Shown here one piece after another: positions 9,688 through 18,805 of a stretch of DNA of 64,000 nt; positions within the stretch are counted from its first letter, which is position 1; each line of letters starts with the position of its first letter. The stretch lies in contig NZ_CP108053.1 in the NCBI RefSeq assembly GCF_036173105.1, forward strand, positions 992,001-1,056,000. Reading direction: 5' to 3'. The translations under genes and the position numbers were made by a program. The DNA comes from Streptomyces sp. NBC_00287 (GTDB lineage Bacteria; Actinomycetota; Actinomycetes; Streptomycetales; Streptomycetaceae). The notes under the pieces were generated by a model. That model saw only the letters and a program-made list of their open reading frames with translations. It searched no databases and was not told the DNA's origin.

Positions 9688-9694
9688 GCTTGGC

Positions 9695-10399
9695 ATGCTG
9701 GACGTCATGAGCAATCTCGGCGGCATCTCGATCATCTTCGATCTCGACGGAACGCTCGTGGACAGCGAGCCGAACTACTACGAAGCGGGTCGGCAGACCC
9801 TCGCCGAGCACGGCGTGCCGGACTTCTCCTGGGCCGAGCACGAGAGTTACGTCGGTATCAGCACCCTGGAGACGGTCACCGACTGGAAGGCGCGCTACAG
9901 GCTGCGGGCCTCGGTGGAGGAGCTCCTCGCCGCGAAGAACCGCCGCTATCTCGACCTCGCCCGCGTCTCCACGCGCGCGTACCCGGAGATGCGGAAGTTC
10001 GTGGAGCTGCTGGCCACCGAGGGCATCCCAATGGCAGTGGCGTCGGGGTCGTCGCGGGAGGCGATCGAGGCTGTGCTCGTAGGCACGGGCCTGGACGCCC
10101 ACTTGCGCACAGTGGTCTCCGCGGACGAGGTCGACCACGGCAAGCCCGCCCCCGACGTCTTTCTGGAGGCCGCCCGCCGTCTGGGCGCCGAGCCGGCCGA
10201 CTGTGTGGTCCTCGAGGACGCCGCCCCGGGCGCCGCCGCCGCGCACGCGGCCGGGATGCGGTGCGTCGCGATCCCGTACGTCGCCGCGCAGGCGACCGCG
10301 CCCGAGTTCGCGACCGCCGGGCTCCTGCTGTCCGGCGGTCAGACGGAGTTCACGGCGCGGGCGGCGTACGAATGGCTCAGCGCGGCCGGGCAACCCTGA
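9695..10399 (+). CDS. HAD-superfamily hydrolase (beta-phosphoglucomutase/phosphatase type)
   Basis: 234 aa. All four HAD motifs are present: I IFDLDGTLVDSEPNY (nucleophile and acid Asp), II AVASGSS, III the Lys of HGKPAPDVFLEA, and IV VVLEDAAPGAAAA. An alpha-helical cap (residues ~25-85) between motifs I and II places it in subfamily I. It is a cytoplasmic phosphatase or phosphomutase acting on a small phosphorylated metabolite. It starts 7 bases after the Lrp gene, so the two may be cotranscribed. ATG 9707 is an alternative start, four codons in. Confidence 0.9.
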   Translation: MLDVMSNLGGISIIFDLDGTLVDSEPNYYEAGRQTLAEHGVPDFSWAEHESYVGISTLETVTDWKARYRLRASVEELLAAKNRRYLDLARVSTRAYPEMRKFVELLATEGIPMAVASGSSREAIEAVLVGTGLDAHLRTVVSADEVDHGKPAPDVFLEAARRLGAEPADCVVLEDAAPGAAAAHAAGMRCVAIPYVAAQATAPEFATAGLLLSGGQTEFTARAAYEWLSAAGQP

Positions 10400-10458
10400 G
10401 CCGTTCTCGATGGTCATGATGGCGTGATCCAGATACTCAACGCCGTCGAGCTGCCCCG

Positions 10459-11217
10459 ATGAAGGCGCAGCAGGGTGAGCTGATCCGCGTGTATCAGCTC
10501 CACCGACTGCACACGAGCCGTGGACGCGCCGAGCGGACCGGGCAGTTGTTCACCGTCGCCGCCCGGCTGGCCGCGGGCGCCGCGGTGTTGCTCGGGTGGC
10601 TGGCCGGGGCCCTGCTGTGGTGGCAGCCCGACCCGGCGGGGCTGCGGCGGGCGCTGGTGCTCGGCGGCGCGGGACTCGGCTGTGGAGTGCTGTGGGCGGT
10701 GCTGCTGTGGTGGGCCGCCCGCTGGCTGCGCCACGGCATGATCGCCGACGCGGGCAGCAAGCGGCCGAGAGTGGCCGGGCTGGTTCCCGACAACTGGGGC
10801 GAGCCCGAGTGGCTGTGGGACACGCTGCGGATCGCGAACCTGGTGCTGATGGGCATCCCGATCGCCGGGCTGGTGCTGGCAGGACTTGGCGCGGCGGCCT
10901 CGGCGGAGGACGCCGACGTGGGGCTGGAGCTGCGGTGGGCGGCTGCCGGGTGCGCCCTCCTGCTGACCGGGCTCATGGGCGGGATCGTCGGCGGTCTCTC
11001 CACCGGCTTGGGCGCCGAGACGGAGGAGTGCTGGACACCGCGCGGGGCCGTGGGCTGGCTGATTGTCTACGGGGTGCCGTTCCTGCTCGCCGCGCCATGG
11101 CTGTCCGGCCGCTACGAGAGCTGGGCCGGCTGGCTGGTCGCATTGGCCGTGGTGTGGCTGCTCATCGCGCCCGTGAACAAGGTCGCCAAGGGCCTTCCGA
11201 GCGTCTCCTCCGACTGA
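10459..11217 (+). CDS. Multi-pass membrane protein of unknown function
   Basis: 252 aa, not recognised as a named family. About six hydrophobic segments are visible: AAGAAVLLGWLAGALLWW, LGCGVLWAVLLWWAA, LVLMGIPIAGLVLAGLG, CALLLTGLMGGIVGG, WLIVYGVPFLLAAPWL and WLVALAVVWLLIAPV. The N-terminal ~35 residues are polar and basic, suggesting a cytoplasmic N-terminus, and an acidic patch (SAEDADVG) lies between helices 3 and 4. It follows the HAD gene by 59 bases on the same strand. No function is proposed. Confidence 0.75.
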   Translation: MKAQQGELIRVYQLHRLHTSRGRAERTGQLFTVAARLAAGAAVLLGWLAGALLWWQPDPAGLRRALVLGGAGLGCGVLWAVLLWWAARWLRHGMIADAGSKRPRVAGLVPDNWGEPEWLWDTLRIANLVLMGIPIAGLVLAGLGAAASAEDADVGLELRWAAAGCALLLTGLMGGIVGGLSTGLGAETEECWTPRGAVGWLIVYGVPFLLAAPWLSGRYESWAGWLVALAVVWLLIAPVNKVAKGLPSVSSD

Positions 11218-11235
11218 ACGGCCGGAACGCACATC

Positions 11236-11361
11236 GTGGCGGGCCAGCCACTGCGCTACACCCTGAACGGCACCGAGTTCGCGCCATTCTTCGAGGGCAC
11301 CGAGGACCCGACGCACGCCTACTTCCGGCGGGCGGAACCCCGGGTGGCGGTGGGCGCGCGC
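11236..11361 (+). pseudogene. Possible gene remnant (protein-like fragment, no intact gene)
   Basis: From GTG 11236 the frame reads about 40 residues that look like real protein (QPLRYTLNGTEF, then FFEGTEDPTHAYFRRAEP). It then runs into the antisense of the neighbouring gene's basic tail and becomes Ala/Arg low complexity. The fragment resembles part of a carbohydrate-active enzyme C-terminus by memory only. It may be the relic of a gene truncated when the flanking genes were brought together, or chance coding. No other feature is seen in this 144-base gap. Confidence 0.25.
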
Positions 11362-12147
11362 CTACGACCGGCGGCGGGGCTTGCCGGCGCGCCGGGCGCC
11401 ACCGCCCTTGCCCGCACCCGCGCCGCCCTTGCCCGACCCGCCGCCGGCCCGCTGTCCCTTGCCGGCGGCGGGCTTGCGGCGGCCGTCGCCGCCTTCGGGG
11501 CGCTTGCGCTTCGGCTGCTCCTGGGGCTGGGGAGTGGAGCGGCCCCGGGTGCTGTTCGCCGTGCGCCCGCGGACGACGCCGATGAAGTCCTCGACGAGGT
11601 CGGTGGTGGCCTCCTCCGGCCAGGACAGGGCGATGTCCGACTGGGGGGCGTCCACCAGGGTGCGGTAGGTGAGGTCCTTGCGGTGGTGGAGGCGGGCCAG
11701 CGACTGGGGGACGACCAGGAGGCCGACGCCCGCCGCGACGAGCTCGATGGCGTCCGCGGTGGTGGCGGGGCGCTCGAAACCGGGCTGTCCCGGCGGCTGC
11801 TCCCAGCCGAGCACGTCGTCCAGCGGATGGAAGACGACCTCGTCGGCGAGATCCTCCGCGGTGACCTCCTCCACGGCCGCCGCGGCGTGGTCCTTGGGCA
11901 CCACGACGACGGTGGTCTCGGAGTAGAGGGGGATCGCGCTGAAGAACGTACGGTCGACCGGCAGCCGGACGAAACCGGCGTCGGCGCCACCATTCCGCAA
12001 CACCTCGGGCGCCTCGGCCGCGGTGACCGGGAGGAGCTCCAGAGGGACACCGGGGTAGCGCTCGTTCCAGATCCGCACCCACTTCGAGGGTGTCACTCCG
12101 GGAACGTACGCGAGCCGGAACGATGGGGGTGCTTCCGAGCCTGTCAC
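11362..12147 (-). CDS. LysR-type substrate-binding domain protein lacking an HTH, with basic tail
   Basis: 261 aa. Residues ~9-200 match the periplasmic-binding-like effector domain of LysR regulators (FRLAYVPG, then YPGVPLELLPV, then GADAGFVRLP, then VAAGVGLLVVPQS). The protein begins at that domain, and the N-terminal winged helix expected in a LysR regulator is absent; only 83 bases separate it from the divergent DUF5997 gene. Residues ~200-261 are Lys/Arg/Gly-rich, so nucleic-acid binding through this tail is conceivable. This arrangement next to DUF5997 is familiar in Streptomyces. Function unknown; ligand sensing is inferred from fold. Confidence 0.85.
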   Translation of the reverse strand: MTGSEAPPSFRLAYVPGVTPSKWVRIWNERYPGVPLELLPVTAAEAPEVLRNGGADAGFVRLPVDRTFFSAIPLYSETTVVVVPKDHAAAAVEEVTAEDLADEVVFHPLDDVLGWEQPPGQPGFERPATTADAIELVAAGVGLLVVPQSLARLHHRKDLTYRTLVDAPQSDIALSWPEEATTDLVEDFIGVVRGRTANSTRGRSTPQPQEQPKRKRPEGGDGRRKPAAGKGQRAGGGSGKGGAGAGKGGGARRAGKPRRRS

Positions 12148-12230
12148 CTGGCCAGGTTACCGGCCGTGGTCGGCGGGCATGGTCGGCAGTCGTGGTCAGC
12201 GGTCGTTCACCCACTCGATACCCTTGACCC

Positions 12231-12626
12231 ATGACGTCGCACCAGACCACCCAGACGATGAAGCCCGCCACCGCGGCCAAGAAGCTGGGTGTGTACCTCG
12301 AGGCCACCCCCGCCGAGTTCCAGGAGGGCGTGGTCTCGCGCGCCGAGCTGAACGCCCTCCAGGCGGACCCGCCCGAGTGGCTGCGTGAGCTGCGCGCCAA
12401 GGGCCCGCACCCCCGTCCGGTGGTCGCGGCGAAGCTCGGCGTCTCCATCGCGGGCCTCGCCCGGGGCGGGGTCACCGAGCCGCTCACCACCGAGCAGATC
12501 GAGGCGCTGAAGCAGGAGCAGCCCGAGTGGCTGCAGAAGGAGCGCGCCACGCAGGCCGAAGTCCGCAAGGAGACGGTCCGCATCAAGGAGAAGCAGGCCG
12601 AACGGGCGGCCCGACAGGACTCCTGA
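12231..12626 (+). CDS. DUF5997 family protein
   Basis: 131 aa. A small soluble protein rich in helices, with KKLGVYLEATPAEFQEG near the N-terminus, PPEWLRELRAKGPHPRPVVA in the middle and a charged coiled-coil-like C-terminus (KEQAER-type pattern). It matches the actinobacterial DUF5997 family, which has no assigned function. It is divergent from the HTH-less LysR-type protein, a conserved pairing that suggests a joint role. ATG at 12231; no transmembrane segment or signal peptide. Confidence 0.85.
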   Translation: MTSHQTTQTMKPATAAKKLGVYLEATPAEFQEGVVSRAELNALQADPPEWLRELRAKGPHPRPVVAAKLGVSIAGLARGGVTEPLTTEQIEALKQEQPEWLQKERATQAEVRKETVRIKEKQAERAARQDS

Positions 12627-12779
12627 CCTCGCTCTCCGGCATCGCCGCGAGCCGCTCCTGCAACCGTGCGGGCGGGAACTGGTACACACGGCTGCCAGGG
12701 CCCATAACCCGCGCCGCAACGCTCTTGCCGCACCGAAACCCAAGTGCGTACACGCGTGCGGTTCTGGGAGCATCCCGGC

Positions 12780-14945
12780 ATGGATCGCAGCCTGGAATCG
12801 CTGGTCATCCGGCACACCCACCGTCTCCCCCGGCCCTCGGGACCCGAGGGCGCAGGCGAGGTCGCGGCGCGGCAGTTCGACGCCGCGCTGATGTCCGTGG
12901 GCTTCAAGCTCTCGGCGGAGTTGCTGGAGCACCTGTCGGGGCTGTCCGCGGACACGGTCGTCGAAACCGCCGAGCGCACGCTCGACACCGTCCGCGAGAT
13001 GGTCGGCGACCACGTCCGGCACAACGTCTACTTCGTCGACTTCCCGGCGAACGTGCCGGACACCCTCGACTTCTGGCGGGACTGCATCGTCCAGGCCCTG
13101 GCCGACGAGTCGGTACGGCCCGAGATCCTCGCCCAGCTGAGCAGCGGAGTGGTGAACCTGCTCACGCTCCCTTCGTACGGCCGCTACCAGCACTCGTACG
13201 CCGAGATGCTCGCCGCCCACGACGAGCTGATCGCCGCCGGCGGTGACCGGGTGACCGTGCTGCATCTGGGCGGTGAGCTCTCGGACGAGGTCGGCGGCCT
13301 GTATGTCGCGCTCGCCGGGTCCACCACACCGCTGGGCGACGAGCGCCTCGGCGACCTCGCGATCCTCGTCGGGATCTGTGCCGACGGGCCGCAGCCCGAG
13401 GCGATCCCGGTGCGGGAGAACCGGGCCGTGGTCAACCGGGCCCGGCTGCAGGCGGGGTCCGGGCTGCGGTTGGACACGGTCACGGACGTACTGCGGCTGG
13501 CCTGCGCACTGTCCGACGGTGATGTCACCCTTCAGGAGCCGACCCGCTTCCGGGCGCTGTCGCGTCCGGCGCGCCGTGCGCTGCTCGCGGGGCTCGACTC
13601 CGTCGTGGCCGAGGCGCCCGGCAAGCTCGCCGACGTACCGGTGCACCGGGAGGCGTTCAAGCGGCTCGGTGAGCGGCTGCATCCGCACGAGTATCCGCAG
13701 TGGCCGCACGCCGCCGAGGTGTTCGCGGTGGCGCGCGGCGAGCGGAAGGCGCCGTCCTTCGACCGCCGGGTGGAGGAGCTGCTCGGCGCGGACGATGTCG
13801 CAGGGGCGGCGGAGTTGCTGAAGGCTGCGCCCGGTCGGCTGTTCCGGTCGCTGGACCGGCTGCTGCGTACGTGCCGTACACAGGAGGAGCGGGACGCCGT
13901 CGTGGCCGCCGCCGAGGCGGTCGCCCCGGAGGTTTCGGGGCGCGTCCTGCTGTCGGTGCGCGAGCATCTGCACAACCGGGCCGAAGAGACGGGCCGGCGC
14001 CGGGTGTTCATCAACCGGCTCGGACGTGCCTGGGTGACGGACGATCTGCGCGCGCCGGTGCCGGTGCCCGAGCGCGAGCGTCTGATCGGCGCGCTCGACG
14101 CCGAGATCCGCCGTCGGCTGCCGGACCCGGGACATCTGCTCGTCGACCCGGACGTCCTCGATGTCGCACTGCCCCTCAGCGGTCGGGCCACGGCGGCCGG
14201 GCTCGGTGTGCTGCCCCGCGGTTCCCTCTCGCCGGTCGAGGGCGAGCTGCTGCGGTTCTTCGTGTACTGGAAGCAGCGGCGCCGTGACACCGACTACGAC
14301 CTGTCGGCGCTGATGCTGGACGCCGACTACGAGACGGTCTGCTGGCTGTCGTACACCAACCTCACGGAGGTGGAGGGCGAGCACTCCGGTGACATCACCG
14401 AAGCGCCCGACGGGGCCTCGGAGTTCATCAACCTGCGGCTGGGGGCCGTGCGCGGGACGTTCGTCGTGCCTGAGGTCAACCTCTACTCCGGGGAGGGCTT
14501 CGAGGAGGTCGCGGAGTCGTTCTTCGGGTTCATGCTGCGGGAGGGCGAGCAGCAGGGGCGGCCGTTCGAGCCGCGGACCGTGCGGATGAAGTCGGAGCTG
14601 CGCGGTCCTGGCCGGGTGGCTCTGCCGCTCGCGTTCCTGCGCGGGGCCGACGGGCAGTGGCGGGCCAAGTGGCTGCACCTGTACTTGAGGGGCACGCCGC
14701 ACTACAACCGGGTCGAGGGCAACAAGGTGTCGGTGGCGACGCTGCTGCGGGGCATCGTGGAGCGCGAGCAGTTGACGGTGCGATACCTGGCGGAGCTGAT
14801 GGTCGGCGGTGATGTGACTGTGTGGGACGGGGAGAAGGTCCCGGACGGTCCCGTCACCTACATCGGGCTCCAGCGGCCCGAGGGGCTGCACCCGGACTCG
14901 CGGATCGTCACCCTCGAAAATCTGCGCGACCTGATCCCGGAGTGA
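12780..14945 (+). CDS. TerD-related large cytoplasmic protein (MXAN_6230/SCO0854-like, no RING visible)
   Basis: About 721 aa. The N-terminal ~450 residues are helical with no enzyme motif. The C-terminal half has TerD-like features: YDLSALMLDADYETVCWLSY, an acidic HSGDITEAPDG and a strand-rich region through VVPEVNLYSGEGF, as in tellurite/stress (Ter) proteins that bind calcium. It resembles the MXAN_6230/SCO0854 family, but I see no Cys/His-rich RING motif. I chose ATG 12780 because GGGAG lies 8 bases upstream; ATG 12744 would add 12 residues. It is followed by a strong terminator. Confidence 0.7.
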   Translation: MDRSLESLVIRHTHRLPRPSGPEGAGEVAARQFDAALMSVGFKLSAELLEHLSGLSADTVVETAERTLDTVREMVGDHVRHNVYFVDFPANVPDTLDFWRDCIVQALADESVRPEILAQLSSGVVNLLTLPSYGRYQHSYAEMLAAHDELIAAGGDRVTVLHLGGELSDEVGGLYVALAGSTTPLGDERLGDLAILVGICADGPQPEAIPVRENRAVVNRARLQAGSGLRLDTVTDVLRLACALSDGDVTLQEPTRFRALSRPARRALLAGLDSVVAEAPGKLADVPVHREAFKRLGERLHPHEYPQWPHAAEVFAVARGERKAPSFDRRVEELLGADDVAGAAELLKAAPGRLFRSLDRLLRTCRTQEERDAVVAAAEAVAPEVSGRVLLSVREHLHNRAEETGRRRVFINRLGRAWVTDDLRAPVPVPERERLIGALDAEIRRRLPDPGHLLVDPDVLDVALPLSGRATAAGLGVLPRGSLSPVEGELLRFFVYWKQRRRDTDYDLSALMLDADYETVCWLSYTNLTEVEGEHSGDITEAPDGASEFINLRLGAVRGTFVVPEVNLYSGEGFEEVAESFFGFMLREGEQQGRPFEPRTVRMKSELRGPGRVALPLAFLRGADGQWRAKWLHLYLRGTPHYNRVEGNKVSVATLLRGIVEREQLTVRYLAELMVGGDVTVWDGEKVPDGPVTYIGLQRPEGLHPDSRIVTLENLRDLIPE

Positions 14946-15046
14946 CTGATAGCGTGAGCCGTGGCGAGGCCATGAAGGGGCTTCCTTCTACCTCCGCGAA
15001 AACGGAATTCGATGATAGTCCCATCGCTTTCCTCGCCCTCGGCTTG

Positions 15047-15091
15047 AGGCCTCCGGCCGTCCCCTCACGCGGGACGGCCGGAGGCCTTTTT
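15047..15091 (+). terminator. Strong intrinsic terminator
   Basis: A perfect 17-bp stem (AGGCCTCCGGCCGTCCC at 15047-15063, complement at 15071-15087), a 7-base loop and a TTTTT run to 15091. It ends transcription of the TerD-related gene on the plus strand. The T run reaches the stop codon of paaE on the other strand, so the same hairpin lies just downstream of the paa operon. The preceding ~100 bases hold no convincing gene. Confidence 0.9.
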
Positions 15092-16197
15092 CAGCTGTCG
15101 TAGTCCACCGTCAGCGTCTCGGACACCGGGTACGACTGGCACGTCAGGACGTACCCCGCGTCCACCTCCGCCGGTTCGAGGGCGAAGTTGCGGCGCATGT
15201 CCGCCTTGCCGTCGGTGACCAGGGCCCGGCAGGTGCCGCAGACGCCGCCCTTGCAGGCGAACGGCAGGTCGGGGCGGGTGCGTTGGGCGCTGTCGAGGAT
15301 GCTCCGCTCCCTGGAGAGAGCGGAGGTGGTGGAGCGGCCGTCGAGGACGAGGGTGACCTGGCTGACGGGGCCGGTCGGTCCGGACTCCGTGTGGTGCACC
15401 TCGCGTACGGGCTCGTCGTCGGCGTAGAAGAGCTCCTGGTGGACGCGGTCGGCCGGGACACCGAGTCCGTCGAGGACGCGCTGGGCGTCGCGGACCATGC
15501 CGTGCGGGCCGCACAGCCACCAGTGGTCGGCCGTCGTGACATCGACCAGGCCGTCGATGAGCGCCGAGAGCCGCTCGGCGTCGAGGCGGCCGGAGAGCAC
15601 CTCGGCCTCCCGGGGTTCGCGGGAGAGCACGTGGGCGAGCTGGAAGCGGCTCGGGTAGAGGTCCTTCAGGTCGGCCAGTTCGTCGGCGAACATCACCGTG
15701 CCGCTGCGGCGGTTGCCGTAGAAGAGGGTGACCGTGGAGCGGGAGTCGGCGGCCAGGACGGACTCGGCGATGGACAGCATGGGAGTGATGCCGGAGCCGG
15801 CGGCGAGCAGCACATGGTGGCCGGGGGTGGTCAGGTCGGGGGTGAAGTTGCCGGTGGGGGCCATCACTTCGACGGTGTCGCCGGGGCGCAGCTCGTTGAC
15901 CAGCCAGGACGAGAACAGGCCGCCGGGCACCACCCGTACGCCGATGCGCGGGGCCGTTCCGGCGGGGGTGCAGATCGAGTACGAGCGGCGCTCGTCGCGG
16001 CCGTCGATCTCGCGCCGCAGGGTCAGGGACTGGCCGGGCGCGAAGGCGAACTCCTCGGCCAGCTCGGGCGGGATCTCGAAGCCGACGGCGGCGGCGTCCT
16101 CGCACAGCGGCTGCACCGCGGCGATCCGCAGCGGGTGGAAGACCGGGCGGCGGCGCGGGCGCGGCTTCAGGGCCTCGGCGGGGGCGGTCGGGGCCAT
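15091..16197 (-). CDS. paaE: Phenylacetyl-CoA epoxidase, reductase subunit PaaE
   Basis: About 368 aa. It transfers electrons from NADPH to the di-iron oxygenase PaaA. The domains are a ferredoxin-NADP-reductase-type flavin domain (RSYSICTP), an NAD(P)H domain (GSGITPMLSI, CGPHGMV) and a C-terminal plant-type 2Fe-2S domain with ACKGGVCGTCRALV and the fourth Cys in VLTCQSYP. ATG 16197 overlaps the paaD stop (ATGA), so it is translationally coupled as the last gene of the paaABCDE operon. Confidence 0.95.
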   Translation of the reverse strand: MAPTAPAEALKPRPRRRPVFHPLRIAAVQPLCEDAAAVGFEIPPELAEEFAFAPGQSLTLRREIDGRDERRSYSICTPAGTAPRIGVRVVPGGLFSSWLVNELRPGDTVEVMAPTGNFTPDLTTPGHHVLLAAGSGITPMLSIAESVLAADSRSTVTLFYGNRRSGTVMFADELADLKDLYPSRFQLAHVLSREPREAEVLSGRLDAERLSALIDGLVDVTTADHWWLCGPHGMVRDAQRVLDGLGVPADRVHQELFYADDEPVREVHHTESGPTGPVSQVTLVLDGRSTTSALSRERSILDSAQRTRPDLPFACKGGVCGTCRALVTDGKADMRRNFALEPAEVDAGYVLTCQSYPVSETLTVDYDS

Positions 16198-16703
16198 CAG
16201 ATCTCCTTGACGTACTCGAACGGCTCGCGGCAGGCGCGGCAGCGCCAGAGCGCCTTGCAGGAGGTGGCGGCGAACCGGGAGGTCTCCTCGGTGTCCGCCG
16301 ATCCGCAGCGCGGGCAGTGCACTGTGCGCCGGGTGGGTGCCAGCGTGAGCGGCACCGGGCCGCGCGGGGCGGCACCGGGCGGGGCGATGCCGTGCTCGGC
16401 GAGCTTGCGGCGGCCTTCCGGAGTGATCCAGTCGCTGGTCCACGGCGGGTTCAGGACGGTGCGGATCTGCACGCGCGCGTACCCGGCGTCCCGGAGCCGG
16501 GCGGCGACGTCGGCGCGCATTTCGGCCATGGCGGGGCAGCCCGAGTAGGTCGGGGTCAGTTCCGCGACGACGGTGCCGTCCTCGGTGAGCGTCACCTCGC
16601 GCAGGACGCCCAGGTCGGCGAGGGTCAGCATGGGCAGCTCGGGGTCCGGCACCTGCTCGGCGATGTGCCGTGCGTGCCGTGCGTCGAGCTGGAGGGTCAC
16701 CAT
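16197..16703 (-). CDS. paaD: Phenylacetyl-CoA epoxidase maturation subunit PaaD
   Basis: 168 aa. The N-terminal MIP18/DUF59 domain has VPDPELPMLTLADLGV and the Cys of PTYSGCPAM. The C-terminus carries a zinc-ribbon-like pair of Cys motifs (CPRCG and CRAC, with another Cys in TSCKALW). PaaD is thought to help iron-sulfur or di-iron assembly of the epoxidase. It overlaps paaC by 7 bases upstream and paaE by 3 downstream. Length and motifs match the family. Confidence 0.93.
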   Translation of the reverse strand: MVTLQLDARHARHIAEQVPDPELPMLTLADLGVLREVTLTEDGTVVAELTPTYSGCPAMAEMRADVAARLRDAGYARVQIRTVLNPPWTSDWITPEGRRKLAEHGIAPPGAAPRGPVPLTLAPTRRTVHCPRCGSADTEETSRFAATSCKALWRCRACREPFEYVKEI

Positions 16704-17524
16704 GTCGCCCCCGGGAGGGCGCGGGCCACGCTCTGCAACTCGGCGAGGAGCGGGGCGAGATGCTCGGTGTGCTCGCCGTCGCGGCCGGAGCCGGGGGACG
16801 GCCGGTACACCGGCATGGGCAGTCCGGCCTCCTCCGTCACCTGGCGCAGCACGGCGACGACCTCATCGCGTACGTCGTAGGCGGTGAACAGCTCGCCGAG
16901 GTACGGCGCGACCTGCTCGACGGCCTTGCGCATACGGCGGTGGGACTCCTCGGTGCCGTCACCCAGGCGGACGGCCCATTCGGCGGCGTACTGCCGGTGG
17001 TAGGTCAGCTCCTTGACGCCCTTGGCGGCGACGGCGGACAGCACCGGGTCGGGGTGGGAGACGAGCCGCTCGAAGTGGGCGAGGCGCCAGCTGGACAGGA
17101 CCAGCAGCCGGACGATGGAGAACGCGAAGTCGCCGTTCGGGAGTTCGGCCAGGCGGACGTTGCGGAAGTCGCCGGCGTCGCGGAAGTAGGCGTAGGCGTC
17201 CTCGTCACGGTCGGTGCCGTCGGCCTGTCCGGCGCGGGAGTAGAGCAGACGAGCCTGGCCGAGCAGGTCGAGGCCGATGTTGGCGAGCGCGACCTCTTCC
17301 TCCAGCTCGGGGGCGCGGGTGATCCACTCGGCGAGGCGCTGGGCCTCGATCAGGGCATCGTCGGCCAACGCGATGCAGGACGCCGCGAGTTCACCGGCGT
17401 CGACGCCCTCGGGCACGGTCGTGTCGACGCCGTGCAGGGGGTCCTCGAAGCCGGTGCCGTACGCCCAGCGGCTGTCGTCCTCGTGGCCCTCGGCGAGGGT
17501 CAGATAGACGTGGTCCTCACTCAT
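16697..17524 (-). CDS. paaC: Phenylacetyl-CoA epoxidase structural subunit PaaC
   Basis: 275 aa, ferritin-like helical fold. Recognisable segments are ADDALIEAQRLAEWITRAP, LANIGLDLLGQARLLYSRAG and LVLSSWRLAHFERLVSH. PaaC pairs with PaaA in the (AC)2 core and lacks a functional di-iron centre. It starts 9 bases after the paaB stop and overlaps paaD at its end. It is somewhat longer than the enteric homologue because of an acidic N-terminal stretch. Confidence 0.94.
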   Translation of the reverse strand: MSEDHVYLTLAEGHEDDSRWAYGTGFEDPLHGVDTTVPEGVDAGELAASCIALADDALIEAQRLAEWITRAPELEEEVALANIGLDLLGQARLLYSRAGQADGTDRDEDAYAYFRDAGDFRNVRLAELPNGDFAFSIVRLLVLSSWRLAHFERLVSHPDPVLSAVAAKGVKELTYHRQYAAEWAVRLGDGTEESHRRMRKAVEQVAPYLGELFTAYDVRDEVVAVLRQVTEEAGLPMPVYRPSPGSGRDGEHTEHLAPLLAELQSVARALPGATW

Positions 17525-17533
17525 CCCCGGCTC

Positions 17534-17824
17534 CTAAATGTGCGGGACATCGTCGGGGATGTCGTAGAACGTCGGGTGGCGGTACACCTTGTCCGCGCTG
17601 GGGGCGAAGAAGGGGTCCTTCTCGTCCCGGGTGGAGGCGGCGATGTGCTCGGAGCGCACCACCCAGATCGACACGCCCTCGTTGCGCCGGGTGTACAGGT
17701 CCCGCGCGTGGGTGAGGGCCATCGTGTCGTCGGCGGCGTGCAGCGAGCCCACATGGACGTGGTTCAGGCCGCGCTTGCCGCGCACGAACACCTCGTACAG
17801 CGGCCAGTTCTGCGAGCTGCTCAT
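17534..17824 (-). CDS. paaB: Phenylacetyl-CoA epoxidase subunit PaaB
   Basis: 96 aa, the usual size. Characteristic sequence includes [20 protein letters not shown] near residue 8, then [15 protein letters not shown], ending in a short acidic tail. PaaB bridges PaaAC heterodimers in the active epoxidase. ATG 17824 overlaps the paaA stop (ATGA). It is much shorter than the open frame that contains it, which runs back antisense-like through paaA in another frame. Confidence 0.95.
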   Translation of the reverse strand: MSSSQNWPLYEVFVRGKRGLNHVHVGSLHAADDTMALTHARDLYTRRNEGVSIWVVRSEHIAASTRDEKDPFFAPSADKVYRHPTFYDIPDDVPHI

Positions 17825-18789
17825 GCCGCCGACTCCTTCCGGGCCCGCTTGGCCGCGTGGGCGGTGGCCGCCTCGCGCACCCAGGCGCCTTCCTCGTGGG
17901 CGCTTCTGCGCCGTTCCATCCGCTGGGCGTTGCACGGTCCGTCGCCCTTGATGACCCGCATCAGTTCGTCCCAGTCCGGGGTGCCGAAGTCGTGGTGGCC
18001 GCGCTCGGCGTTCCACTTCAGCTCCGGGTCGGGCAGCGTCACGCCGAGCTTCTCGGCCTGCGGGACGGTCATGTCGACGAAGCGCCGGCGCAGTTCGTCG
18101 TTGCTGTGCCGCTTGATCTTCCAGGCCATCGACTGCGCCGAGTTGGGGGAGGCGTCGTCGGGCGGGCCGAACATCATCAGCGAGGGCCACCACCAGCGGT
18201 TCACCGCGTCCTGCACCATCTCGCGCTGGGCGTCGGTGCCGCGCATCATCGTCAACAGCAGTTCGTAGCCCTGCCGCTGGTGGAAGGACTCCTCCTTGCA
18301 GATGCGGACCATCGCGCGCGCGTAGGGGCCATAGGAGCTGCGGCACAGCGGGACCTGGTTGCAGATCGCGGCGCCGTCGACGAACCAGCCGATCACACCG
18401 ACGTCGGCGAAGCTCAGCGTCGGGTAGTTGAAGATCGACGAGTACTTCTGGCGGCCCTCGATCAGCCGGTCCGTGAGATCCGCGCGGTCCGCGCCGAGCG
18501 TCTCCGCCGCCGAGTACAGATAGAGCCCGTGTCCGGCCTCGTCCTGCACCTTGGCGAACAGGATGGCCTTGCGGCGCAGCGACGGCGCGCGGGTGATCCA
18601 CTCACCCTCGGGCTGCATCCCGATGATCTCCGAGTGGGCGTGCTGCGCGATCTGCCGGACCAGCGTCTTGCGGTAACCGTCCGGCATCCAGTCGCGCGGC
18701 TCGATCCGCTGGTCGCGCGCGATCGTGGCGTCGAAGTGCTCTTGCAGGGCGTCCGGGGGCGAGGCCTCGGCGAGGTGTGTCGTGGTCAT
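17821..18789 (-). CDS. paaA: Phenylacetyl-CoA 1,2-epoxidase, di-iron catalytic subunit PaaA
   Basis: About 322 aa. It converts phenylacetyl-CoA to the ring-1,2-epoxide using O2. Carboxylate/His ligands of the bacterial di-iron site are visible in [15 protein letters not shown] and [10 protein letters not shown], and substrate-channel residues in [14 protein letters not shown]. First gene of the paaABCDE operon. The ATG at 18789 follows a weak GGTG; a TetR-style operator (18806-18823) lies 17 bases upstream, so repression by a PaaR-type regulator encoded elsewhere is likely. Confidence 0.96.
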   Translation of the reverse strand: MTTTHLAEASPPDALQEHFDATIARDQRIEPRDWMPDGYRKTLVRQIAQHAHSEIIGMQPEGEWITRAPSLRRKAILFAKVQDEAGHGLYLYSAAETLGADRADLTDRLIEGRQKYSSIFNYPTLSFADVGVIGWFVDGAAICNQVPLCRSSYGPYARAMVRICKEESFHQRQGYELLLTMMRGTDAQREMVQDAVNRWWWPSLMMFGPPDDASPNSAQSMAWKIKRHSNDELRRRFVDMTVPQAEKLGVTLPDPELKWNAERGHHDFGTPDWDELMRVIKGDGPCNAQRMERRRSAHEEGAWVREAATAHAAKRARKESAA

Positions 18790-18805
18790 CTGCACCAGCT
18801 TCCCA

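Noticed and set aside
14971..15103. Small ORF (MKGLPSTSAK...) after the TerD-related gene
   Set aside because: It runs through the terminator hairpin, with no good ribosome-binding site or protein-like composition.
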